Below, piece after piece: positions 1 to 5,338 of a stretch of 5,338 nucleotides of DNA. The notes under the pieces were generated by a model. The model was given only the letters and a program-made list of their open reading frames with translations, made no database searches and was not told the origin of the DNA. The stretch lies in assembly GCA_007127595.1 (NCBI GenBank), contig SKZA01000043.1, positions 1-5,338 on the forward strand. The letters run 5' to 3'. This DNA is from Kiritimatiellia bacterium (GTDB taxonomy: Bacteria > Verrucomicrobiota > Kiritimatiellia > SLAD01). The position numbers were made by a program, and so were the translations under genes. The stretch's first letter is position 1. Each line of letters starts with the position of its first letter.

Positions 1-700
1 CCAAGCTTGGCGGCAGGTCGGTGGCGGGCACATAGCCCGTCCAGGAAACGGTATCGAGTACGATTTGGCGGCTCCCCGTGGCTCGGAATTCAATTTCCAC
101 CGTCCCCGCAGCATCAATTCCGGAGACGGTACGGGTATAGATCGTCCCCATCGCCGGCAGCGTGAATGATTCTTCCAAGTTTCCATCCACCCAAAGCTGG
201 ATGGTCCGATCAGAGGCACCTCCCCCCGTAAAGTACGAACGAGTCTTATAAGTGACCGCTCCAACGCCTCCGCTCACCGTAGCTTTGACATGCCGGGGAT
301 TGTGTGAAGTTGTTCCAAATCCAATGGACTTGCCGTCAATCTCATAAGCCGCGCTCGGATTACGCGCACCGGAGTATGACCAACTGACACCGCCATCTCC
401 AGTATACGTACCCGACGCATAGGCATTACCGGGAGCCGTATGATTATCAAAGCTCTCCGCCCCCTGTCCATGCGCACCCAGGGCGCTCAAGATCAATATC
501 GCGACGCCAATAGCGACCCCACCCTTTTCCAACGATTGGAAAATCGGGCAAAAAAAGTTCCAACGATTGGAAAAATCACGGATTTTTTTTCCAATGATTG
601 GAAAAAATCGCCCAAAAAGTTCCAACGATTGGAAAAACCCTGTCCGGGCGCTTCCAACGATTGGAAACCGATACTGCTTCTCTGTGTTCTTAATCGACAT
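1..700 (-). CDS. Secreted beta-sandwich domain protein, 5' part only
   Basis: The frame is open from an ATG at 698-700 to the left edge (233 codons, C-terminus missing). An in-frame TGA at 716-718 makes this ATG the most upstream start. A strong AGGAGG lies upstream, but only one base separates it from the ATG, which is unusually close. Residues 1-57 are mostly translated palindrome array (FPIVG, FFQSLE, FSNRW segments). A signal peptide follows (about 58-80): EKGG, hydrophobic VAIGVAILILSALG, then AHGQ, with cleavage probably near AHG or QGA. The exported part starts ESFDNHTAPG and contains GDGGVSWSY, GKSIGFG, YKTRSYFTGGGASDRTIQL, TRTVSGIDAAGTVEIEFR and RQIVLDTVSWTGY. This resembles the beta-sandwich modules found at the N-terminus of secreted nucleases and lamin-tail proteins, but the function cannot be read from what is present. 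An alternative start is TTG at 530-532, giving MEKGGVAIG and placing the array in the leader. The coding call is firm; the start and function are uncertain. Confidence 0.8.
   Translation of the reverse strand, partial: MSIKNTEKQYRFPIVGSARTGFFQSLELFGRFFPIIGKKIRDFSNRWNFFCPIFQSLEKGGVAIGVAILILSALGAHGQGAESFDNHTAPGNAYASGTYTGDGGVSWSYSGARNPSAAYEIDGKSIGFGTTSHNPRHVKATVSGGVGAVTYKTRSYFTGGGASDRTIQLWVDGNLEESFTLPAMGTIYTRTVSGIDAAGTVEIEFRATGSRQIVLDTVSWTGYVPATDLPPSL
527..666. repeat. Five-copy array of 15-bp palindromes, 31-32 bp period
   Basis: Five copies of TTCCAAYGATTGGAA start at 527, 558, 589, 620 and 652, giving periods of 31, 31, 31 and 32 bp, close to three helical turns. Each copy is a 6-bp inverted repeat (TTCCAA/TTGGAA) around a YGA centre. 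Four copies have CGA and the one at 589 has TGA. The 16-17 bp spacers are A/T-flanked with a short GC core. The spacers at 542-557 and 604-619 are clearly related (AAATCGGGCAAAAAAG and AAAATCGCCCAAAAAG), which suggests duplication of a roughly 62-bp double unit. The motif has no stop codon in any of the six frames, so open reading frames run through it on both strands. It could be an operator array, an interspersed repeat that grows by duplication, or both. Confidence 0.93.
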
Positions 701-709
701 ACCTCCTCG
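701..709 (-). promoter_or_regulatory. Shine-Dalgarno abutting the ATG of the secreted-protein gene
   Basis: Read on the minus strand this is CGAGGAGGT followed directly by ATG. AGGAGG is a full anti-16S match, but only a T separates it from the ATG at 698-700, where 5-9 bases is usual. It supports translation starting here rather than at TTG 532, which has no such site, but the spacing leaves doubt. Confidence 0.5.
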
Positions 710-745
710 CCCATCTCACGCCACACAGCATGCCCGTCCAAAATT

Positions 746-772
746 TTGAAACGGCCAAGACCGTGTTAGAAT
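746..772 (+). promoter_or_regulatory. Possible sigma70-type promoter in the divergent region
   Basis: TTGAAA (746-751) and TAGAAT (767-772) are separated by 15 bp, shorter than the preferred 17. Each hexamer matches the consensus at most positions. Transcription would begin near 779, inside the palindrome at 774-791. The reductase start codon would then lie about 320 nt downstream, a long leader, so this may not be its promoter. Confidence 0.25.
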
Positions 773-773
773 C

Positions 774-791
774 AGGTAAAACCTTTTACCT
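774..791. promoter_or_regulatory. Perfect 18-bp palindrome, candidate operator
   Basis: AGGTAAAACCTTTTACCT has two perfect 8-bp arms around a central CC. The centre is too short for a good RNA hairpin and no T-tract follows, so a site for a dimeric DNA-binding protein fits better than a terminator. It sits directly after a possible -10 box in the region between divergent genes, where a repressor could act on either side. No regulator gene is next to it in the window. Confidence 0.4.
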
Positions 792-840
792 CCGCAGGAT
801 TTAAGCAGGGTTCGTTCCAAGAGGAGGCCAAACAGAACGA

Positions 841-872
841 AATCCACGCATTTCACTCGCAATCAGTGGATT
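841..872. repeat. Inverted repeat AATCCAC/GTGGATT
   Basis: Perfect 7-bp arms AATCCAC (841-847) and GTGGATT (866-872) flank an 18-bp interior. There is no T-run on the exit side of either strand, so a terminator is unlikely. It could be a weak operator or chance; its only support is the exact match of the arms. Confidence 0.3.
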
Positions 873-1011
873 AAAAAATCTTCTTTTTCCATGAAGGATC
901 AAAGTGAACCGCAAAGTCATACACTTTTGTTAATCAAGGATAATGACGCGACAAAGTTGAGGCAGGGCGGGAGGCGTTGAGCCTTTGAGACCTTTCTGGC
1001 GCATGCAACTG

Positions 1012-1040
1012 TTCATTGCGGCGGAAATCTGCGTTAGGAT
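1012..1040 (+). promoter_or_regulatory. Weak candidate promoter for the reductase gene
   Basis: TTCATT (1012-1017) and TAGGAT (1035-1040) have the ideal 17-bp spacing but are poor matches, about 3/6 and 4/6. A start near 1047 would give a leader of about 50 nt before the ATG at 1099, a sensible distance. Confidence 0.2.
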
Positions 1041-1098
1041 GTCCTCTTCCCATCGACATATCTTCATATTTTCACGCATTTGGAAGGAGCGACGACTG

Positions 1099-1677
1099 AT
1101 GAAAACGATTCGTTTACTCGCCTTCGCAGGCAGCACGCGCGAAGGCTCATTCAACAAGAAACTGATCCGGGCGGCGGCAAAACTCGCGGAGACGGGAGGA
1201 CACTCGGTCACGGTCGCCGACTTGCGCGATTATGCCCTGCCCCTTTACGATGGCGATTTGGAAGAAGCGAAAGGGGTACCCGCGAATGCCGTGAAATTGA
1301 AGCAGCTCATTCATGAGCACGATGCGGTATTGATCTCTTCGCCGGAGTACAACGCCTCGGTCAGTGCGGTGTTGAAGAATACGGTTGATTGGACCTCGCG
1401 CTCCGGCGGGGACAATGACCCGGGCAAGGTCTGGTTCGAAAAGCCGGTTGCGCTCTTGAGCGCGTCGCCCGGCGGGTTGGGCGGCATTCGCGCGCTGAAT
1501 CACTTACGCGCCATCCTGCAGAATCTCACCGCCTTTATCGTTCCCAGCCAATTCGCGCTCGCAAAGGCGCACGAAGCGTTTGCGGACGATGGGTCGCTGA
1601 AAGACGAAGCGGCTCGGAAAGCCACGGAAGGGGTCCTGAACCAACTGGCGCGCACCGCGCAGGGGTTGGGGAGTTAA
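1099..1677 (+). CDS. NAD(P)H-dependent FMN reductase family protein
   Basis: This is a 192-residue cytoplasmic flavodoxin-fold oxidoreductase of the NADPH-dependent FMN reductase family (the group containing SsuE-, azoreductase- and ChrR-like enzymes). It is expected to bind FMN and pass electrons from NAD(P)H to flavin, quinones or other acceptors; the natural substrate cannot be deduced. Visible features are a beta-strand leading into the flavin phosphate-binding loop GSTREGSFNKKL (11-22), then SSPEYNASVSAVLKNTVDW (80-98), whose PEYN and KN..DW residues are hallmark positions near the isoalloxazine ring, and the SPGGLGG loop (123-129). Length is normal for the family. The ATG at 1099 was chosen because GGAAGGAG lies nine bases upstream and the family N-terminus begins at MKTIRLLAFAGS; the frame is open back to 985, but that stretch is not family-like. 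It stands alone and converges on the kinase gene 95 bp away. Confidence 0.93.
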   Translation: MKTIRLLAFAGSTREGSFNKKLIRAAAKLAETGGHSVTVADLRDYALPLYDGDLEEAKGVPANAVKLKQLIHEHDAVLISSPEYNASVSAVLKNTVDWTSRSGGDNDPGKVWFEKPVALLSASPGGLGGIRALNHLRAILQNLTAFIVPSQFALAKAHEAFADDGSLKDEAARKATEGVLNQLARTAQGLGS

Positions 1678-1772
1678 TCATATCACAGCGAAACGCAACG
1701 GAGCGGGTACCCAATCGTCCCCTCGCCGTTCTTGCTTCTCCGCACCAAATGGATTGCGCACCAGCGCCCCCC
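1678..1772. other. Convergent intergenic gap without a clear terminator
   Basis: The reductase and kinase genes end facing each other across 95 bp. A terminator would be expected, but no GC-rich stem followed by a T-run is seen on either strand. Only a short GGGTACCC palindrome (around 1705-1712) and a direct repeat of CGCACCA stand out. Confidence 0.4.
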
Positions 1773-4283
1773 TTACTTCGCGGGGCTTGGGCGACCATTC
1801 AGCGCATGGCGGACGCGCCTTAACAAGACATCGCTTTTGTAGGGCTTATAGACCATGCCCAATGCGCCCGCCTTGATGAGCCGCTCGCCCTTGTCCTCCT
1901 GCACATAGCCGCTCGTGAGCAGGATCGGAATGTCGGGGTCGATCCGCCGCAACGCCTTGAATGTCGCCTCCCCATCCATTTCAGGCATAATCATGTCCAA
2001 GAGCACCAGGTCGACGCGCCCGCGCAGTTCGTCGAGATAATGAACGGCCTCCATCCCGGACTCTGCGGCAATGACCTTGTACCCGTTGCCTTTCAGGACT
2101 TCGGTCACCATCTGACGCACAATCGGTTCGTCATCGATCACCAATACGGTTTCATTTCCGGTCAGCACTTCCACATCGCCATCGGCTTCGTCCCGCGCAC
2201 GGCCCTGATATACCGGGAGATACATGGTGAAGTCGGCGCCATGCCCCTCCTCACTGTCCACGATGATGTGCCCGCCATGATTTGAGATGATGCCGTACAC
2301 GATGGATAAACCCAAACCGGTGCCGCCTGCATCGGACTTGGTGGTGTAGAACGGCTCGTAAATATGCTCCTGCAATTCTTCCGACATCCCGATGCCCGTG
2401 TCCGATACGCTCACACAAACAAACTCGTCATCCGTGTCCTCCGCGAGAATGATCCGTTCGCGCGGCGTGAGCGACCGGTGCTCGGTCGAAACCCGCAACC
2501 GGCCCTCCTCCTGATCGCGCATGGCATCCGACGCATTGAGACAGAGGTTCATGACGACCTGGTTCAGTTGTCCGGGATCACCAAGGATAAGCGGCAAGTC
2601 TTCCTCCAGGCTATCCTCCACCGCAATATGCTTGGGAATGGAACGGCGGATCAAGCCCAACACCTCCCCAATTACCGTGTTCATGGAAACGGCTTCTTTC
2701 GCGAAGTGCTTGCGCCGCGCAAAGGCCAGCAATTGACGCGTCAGCTCGGATGCGCGCACGGCGGATTGCTCAATCAGTTTAAGGTCGCGATGGACCGTTG
2801 ACGACTCATCCACCTTCGATAACAGATACGAGGAAAACCCGAGAATGCCGCTCAGGATATTATTGAAGTCGTGCGCAATGCCGCCGGCCAACATGCCCAC
2901 CGCCTCCATCTTTTGCGCCTGCCGCAAATGATCGGCCAATTCGCGATTTACGACTTCCTGTTCCTCCGCGCGAAGGCGGGCGGCAATATGCAGGGCGGCC
3001 ACGGTAATGAGCTCCACGTCCACGTTGTCGAAATACTGCTTGTCGCGGTCGAGGATCGACAGGATGCCCCGTACGCGTCCCGTCGAGTCACGCAAAGGAG
3101 CCCCCAGAAACGTGATGTACCCCACTTCCCTCACCAGTCGATCATTCCGGTAGGGGTCCGTCAGGTTCAAGGTATTGCAGTAGAGAGGCAACCCCGATTC
3201 CTGCACGGCTTGCGATAACGTTTCCGGCACGCGGAATGCGTCCTTCTGGAGCGCGGCTCCGCCCTCTACGTACATCTTCTCCTCCCCGTACACCACATGT
3301 ACGGATACGGCGTGAGGACGGTACATGTCGTTCAATGCCGCGCATACGCCGCTGAGGTAACCGTCAATGTCGGAAGGCAAGGAACTGATGCGGCTGAAGA
3401 AGTGCTTCAACTTGGCGATCAGCAACTGTGCGCGCTGATGCCGTTTCTGCATCGATTGCGCCTTTTCGCGCAGTTGAAATTCGAGTTCCTTACGCCGATT
3501 GATGTTGCGGGCTACGACCACCATGCCCGGCACATTGCCCGCTTCGTCATGCAGCGGGCTCAGACTAAGCTCGAACCATTGATAAAAGCCTTCCCCATTC
3601 AACAGGCGCAATTCCACCAGCGCGCCTTCCCCTCCGCTCACGCAACGCGCAAACGCATCCTTGAGCATGGGGACATCGTCCGGATGCACGCATTCCGACC
3701 ATCCTTGATGATCATGAAACCAGTGCTCCGCCGACAGGCCCGTGTAACGCTCAAAGCCGGCATTCGCAGAGAGGATCTCCCCCTCAGGACCCAGAATAAG
3801 CACGGGATCGGACGACTCCCGGAATAAGACATTGAAACGCTCTTCGGCGGCGACCAACGCGTGCGCGAGTCCGTCCTGCGACTTGACCGTATCAAGATAG
3901 CGCTGCTCCCAAGGCGTGGCCAACTCGATCGTCAACAGCGCATAACGGTCATCGCCTTCGCCAAGGACAAGGCGGCGCCGTATCCGAGATACTGCGCGCC
4001 CGGCCACGTGCGGGATATCATCGACATCCTGCCACGTACTGCTCGACGCATCATCCGTCCACCATTCCGCCGGGAGCAATGATTCCGCGCCGATCGATTC
4101 CAAGCCGAGCCGCCCGACCAAGTCCTCGAAATGCGTCCCGACAACTTCCTTGTCGGCCAATTCCTTGCTTGCATGATTCGCGTACAACACGCATTGGTCC
4201 CGGCCCAAGACGAGCACGGGCATCCTGAGCGCTTCCACGATCTGCTTGCACAAGTCGAGGCATATATTCTCGGAGCTATCCAT
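1773..4283 (-). CDS. Soluble hybrid sensor histidine kinase, PAS-PAS-GAF-HisKA-HATPase-REC
   Basis: Counting from the ATG at 4283 gives 836 residues with no membrane segment, so a cytoplasmic sensor is expected. Order: PAS (about 11-107, VLVLGRDQCVLYANHAS), PAS with PAC (about 145-265, DPVLILGPEGEILSANAGF), GAF (about 300-437), and HisKA with the phosphorylated His about 471 in GGIAHDFNNIL. The HATPase follows, with an N-box ending NLCLNASDAM, G1 DTGIGM (628-633), YEPFYTTK (642-649) and G2 GGTGLGLS. The receiver (711-827) has the acidic pair D717/D718, phosphoacceptor D763 in LLDMIMPEMDG, T790 and K813. All key residues are present, so autophosphorylation and His-to-Asp transfer should work. 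The output is unknown: no DNA-binding domain, Hpt protein or separate regulator is adjacent. The kinase core resembles CckA-type hybrid kinases, but orthology is not claimed. The frame continues to an ATG at 4412. I prefer 4283 because the extra 43 codons precede the first PAS, include ATA and CTA codons, and contain a promoter-like sequence. Confidence 0.93.
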   Translation of the reverse strand: MDSSENICLDLCKQIVEALRMPVLVLGRDQCVLYANHASKELADKEVVGTHFEDLVGRLGLESIGAESLLPAEWWTDDASSSTWQDVDDIPHVAGRAVSRIRRRLVLGEGDDRYALLTIELATPWEQRYLDTVKSQDGLAHALVAAEERFNVLFRESSDPVLILGPEGEILSANAGFERYTGLSAEHWFHDHQGWSECVHPDDVPMLKDAFARCVSGGEGALVELRLLNGEGFYQWFELSLSPLHDEAGNVPGMVVVARNINRRKELEFQLREKAQSMQKRHQRAQLLIAKLKHFFSRISSLPSDIDGYLSGVCAALNDMYRPHAVSVHVVYGEEKMYVEGGAALQKDAFRVPETLSQAVQESGLPLYCNTLNLTDPYRNDRLVREVGYITFLGAPLRDSTGRVRGILSILDRDKQYFDNVDVELITVAALHIAARLRAEEQEVVNRELADHLRQAQKMEAVGMLAGGIAHDFNNILSGILGFSSYLLSKVDESSTVHRDLKLIEQSAVRASELTRQLLAFARRKHFAKEAVSMNTVIGEVLGLIRRSIPKHIAVEDSLEEDLPLILGDPGQLNQVVMNLCLNASDAMRDQEEGRLRVSTEHRSLTPRERIILAEDTDDEFVCVSVSDTGIGMSEELQEHIYEPFYTTKSDAGGTGLGLSIVYGIISNHGGHIIVDSEEGHGADFTMYLPVYQGRARDEADGDVEVLTGNETVLVIDDEPIVRQMVTEVLKGNGYKVIAAESGMEAVHYLDELRGRVDLVLLDMIMPEMDGEATFKALRRIDPDIPILLTSGYVQEDKGERLIKAGALGMVYKPYKSDVLLRRVRHALNGRPSPAK

Positions 4284-4317
4284 GTTTTCCGCGGGGGGGA
4301 CGGTCCCGCCACGCACA

Positions 4318-4346
4318 GTATACCCGGAGCAAAGGAGCGTATCCAG
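4318..4346 (-). promoter_or_regulatory. Candidate promoter for the histidine kinase
   Basis: On the minus strand TGGATA is followed after 17 bp by TATACT (about 4318-4323), matching the consensus at four and five of six positions. Transcription would start near 4311, giving a leader of about 28 nt before the ATG at 4283. The site lies inside the longest open frame, which is one reason for the shorter start. Confidence 0.4.
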
Positions 4347-4420
4347 CGAATCTTGCCGCGACACGAGCAGTGCGTTCATGTAGTGCCGTGGAAGTAGCCG
4401 CCATATATTCATGACCGTTC

Positions 4421-4444
4421 AGGGACGACACGGAGGTCGTCCCT
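4421..4444. repeat. Perfect 9-bp stem-loop upstream of the kinase
   Basis: AGGGACGAC (4421-4429) and GTCGTCCCT (4436-4444) are exact reverse complements around the 6-nt loop ACGGAG. It starts nine bases from the most upstream possible kinase ATG (4412). There is no T-run on either exit side. From memory, similar GACGAC/GTCGTC hairpins are common as dispersed repeats in PVC genomes, so it may be a REP-like copy rather than a gene-specific regulator. Confidence 0.7.
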
Positions 4445-4490
4445 CCAGCACCCTGCCACCGCTTTCAGAGAGTGGCGTTCCGATAAGAAC

Positions 4491-4604
4491 CTATCCAAAA
4501 AACCCGAACTCGGCTCCGCGGAGCGTCGCCCTCCAGAAGAACTTCAAAGGCATTGCAGGGCACGTGGAGGGCGAGGCTCCTGCCGAGCCGAGTTTTGGGA
4601 TAAG
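4491..4604. repeat. Long inverted-repeat element with about 40-bp arms
   Basis: The left arm (about 4491-4535) and right arm (about 4565-4604) are imperfect reverse complements sharing TATCC, a run of A, CTCGGCTC, GGAGC and TCGCCCTCCA, with a few gaps. The 29-nt loop contains GAAGAACTTC. The left arm carries its own perfect palindrome GCTCCGCGGAGC (4513-4524). On the minus strand the structure is followed by GGGTTTTTTGG (six T at 4497-4502), and on the plus strand the right arm ends near GAGTTTTGGG. It could therefore act as a terminator for the purU transcript, about 200-300 nt after its stop. The layout also fits a non-autonomous interspersed repeat (REP- or MITE-like). No transposase is present and no clear target-site duplication was found. 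Confidence 0.75.
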
Positions 4605-4640
4605 TTTGCCATGTAGAAACCTTGCTCCTGTGTTCCCTCC

Positions 4641-4660
4641 CGGCCCCGAAAGCGGGGCCG
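4641..4660. repeat. Perfect GC-rich hairpin with 4-nt loop
   Basis: CGGCCCCG (4641-4648) and CGGGGCCG (4653-4660) pair exactly around AAAG. The stem would be very stable in RNA or single-stranded DNA. It lies about 135 nt beyond the purU stop in that gene's direction of transcription. No T-run follows on either strand, so it is not a standard intrinsic terminator; a REP-like repeat or a 3'-end stabilising structure are the alternatives. Confidence 0.6.
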
Positions 4661-4795
4661 CTCCAAGCCGATTAATTGCGCCGACCTGATGGAGTGGACG
4701 CGCTTCCACGTCCGGGCGAGATGATCACGCGATGGTTTCTACAAGGCAGGATAAGTTCAAGTCACTATTCGCTTTTTGGCCGAGCGCGGACGCGA

Positions 4796-5338
4796 TCAGG
4801 CAAACAGCACGGTCTTGTTGTTGTACACCAGAATCTGGCGACGCAGATGCAGCCAGATGGCCCGGGCAAGAACGGTCTTCTCCAGGTCGCGACCCCGCCG
4901 GATGAAGTCCTCGATCGTTTCCTTGTGTGAAACGCGAATGATGTCCTGTTCGATGATCGGTCCGGCGTCGAGTTCGGCGGTTACGTAATGGCTCGTCGCA
5001 CCAATGATCTTCACGCCGCGCGCGTACGCCGAATGATACGGCCGCGCGCCGGGAAAGGCGGGCAGAAACGAATGATGGATATTGATGATGCGCTGGACAT
5101 AGCGGTCCACGAGTTGCGGCGTGAGGATCTGCATGTACCGCGCCAGTACGATGAAATCCACCGCATGCTCCTCCAAAAGGCGCAGTTGCTCGGCCTCCCG
5201 TTCCGCCTTCGTTTCCGGCGAGACGGGCATATGATGAAACGGAATACCGAACCGGTCGGCAATGTGGCGGCACGTTTCGTGATTGCTGATGATCAGCGGG
5301 ATATCGACCTGATACTCCCCGGATTCGTGACGGGACAG
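4796..5338 (-). CDS. purU: Formyltetrahydrofolate deformylase, C-terminal 180 residues
   Basis: PurU hydrolyses 10-formyltetrahydrofolate to formate and tetrahydrofolate in the cytoplasm, balancing one-carbon pools and supplying formate to PurT-type purine synthesis. The frame is open from the right edge (first visible residues LSRHESGEYQVDIPLIISNH) to a TGA at 4796-4798. The full protein is usually about 280-290 residues, so the N-terminal ACT domain and the first part of the formyltransferase domain lie outside the window. The catalytic domain shows the SNH strand end, GIPFHHMPV, VLARYMQILTP, the NIHHSFLPAFPGARPYHSAY signature and GATSHYVTAELDAGPIIEQD. The Asn-His-Asp catalytic set is intact (visible residues about N86, H88, D124). 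The C-terminus is normal. The internal ATG at 5230 is not the start, because conserved PurU sequence continues upstream of it in frame. PurN is the main alternative but lacks this ISNH..PFHH..V pattern and C-terminus. Confidence 0.95.
   Translation of the reverse strand: MSRHESGEYQVDIPLIISNHETCRHIADRFGIPFHHMPVSPETKAEREAEQLRLLEEHAVDFIVLARYMQILTPQLVDRYVQRIINIHHSFLPAFPGARPYHSAYARGVKIIGATSHYVTAELDAGPIIEQDIIRVSHKETIEDFIRRGRDLEKTVLARAIWLHLRRQILVYNNKTVLFA

Larger units (their letters stand above)
701..1098. other. Divergent intergenic region, about 400 bp
   Basis: This separates the minus-strand secreted-protein gene from the plus-strand reductase gene. Apart from the palindrome at 774-791, the inverted repeat at 841-872 and weak promoter-like hexamers, I see no structured RNA, tRNA or convincing coding frame. 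Short open frames here have no ribosome site or recognisable protein character. Confidence 0.6.
4413..4795. other. Repeat-rich intergenic region between purU and the kinase
   Basis: About 380 bp with no credible gene. Open frames here translate into low-information peptides (for example EGEAPAEPSFG and GSAGASPS), the usual product of reading through GC-rich interspersed repeats. It contains the hairpins at 4421-4444, 4491-4604 and 4641-4660. A looser one lies at about 4694-4713, where GTGGA/TCCAC and GGACG/CGTCC arms overlap and compete. Confidence 0.75.

Noticed and set aside
527..666. CRISPR array
   Set aside because: Repeats are only 15 bp and fully palindromic, spacers are 16-17 bp, A/T-rich and partly related, and no cas genes are present.
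493..741. Minus-strand open frame of 82 codons in another frame through the array
   Set aside because: It is open because the repeat lacks stops in all frames. The frame from 700 leads into a real signal peptide and secreted domain; this one ends without either.
440..769. Plus-strand open frame of 109 codons through the palindrome array
   Set aside because: Its central part is translated repeat (FQRLE, PTIG, SNDWK). It is antisense to the signal peptide of the minus-strand gene and has no protein-like character of its own.
841..872. Intrinsic terminator at the AATCCAC/GTGGATT repeat
   Set aside because: The loop is long, the stem is AT-rich and short, and no T-run follows on either strand.
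985..1098. Upstream extension of the reductase
   Set aside because: The ATG at 1099 has a good ribosome site and matches the family N-terminus; the extension does not look like family sequence.
4411..4709. Overlapping open frames on both strands in the repeat-rich gap
   Set aside because: Peptides such as EGEAPAEPSFG and GSAGASPS come from reading through inverted repeats; no ribosome sites or domains are seen.
4598..4757. Direct repeat GGATAAGTT at 4598-4606 and 4749-4757
   Set aside because: Nine bases is plausible by chance. The copies do not sit symmetrically around the long inverted repeat, so they are not convincing target-site duplications.

Overview
The window looks like chromosome from a free-living bacterium of the PVC group (Verrucomicrobiota, Kiritimatiellota or Lentisphaerota). 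This is inference. It rests on moderately GC-rich genes, repeat-rich intergenic DNA whose spurious translations contain GEAPAEP/GSAGASPS-type peptides, a TTCCAAYGATTGGAA palindrome array that I associate with this group from memory, and a secreted beta-sandwich protein with a Gram-negative-style signal peptide. No rRNA, tRNA, CRISPR array, phage gene or transposase was seen.

Layout. Positions 1-700 (minus) hold the 5' part of a secreted-protein gene that runs off the left edge. Its first 57 codons run through an array of five 15-bp palindromes spaced 31-32 bp apart (527-666), just before the signal peptide. Positions 701-1098 are a divergent intergenic region with an 18-bp palindrome (774-791) beside a possible promoter and a looser inverted repeat (841-872). 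Positions 1099-1677 (plus) encode a flavodoxin-fold NAD(P)H-dependent FMN reductase. It converges, across a 95-bp gap, on a large soluble hybrid sensor histidine kinase (minus, 1773 to about 4283; the open frame reaches 4412) with PAS-PAS-GAF-HisKA-HATPase-REC architecture. Positions 4413-4795 are non-coding and packed with hairpins: a 24-bp stem-loop, a roughly 114-bp long inverted-repeat element, and a perfect GC-rich hairpin. Positions 4796-5338 (minus) carry the C-terminal two thirds of purU, formyltetrahydrofolate deformylase, cut by the right edge.

The genes do not form one pathway. The reductase, the kinase and purU look like independent transcription units separated by repeats. The most interesting item is the helically phased palindrome array at 527-666. 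It is either an operator-like or mobile repeat in a 5' leader, or it has been absorbed in frame as a repeat-encoded extension in front of a signal peptide.
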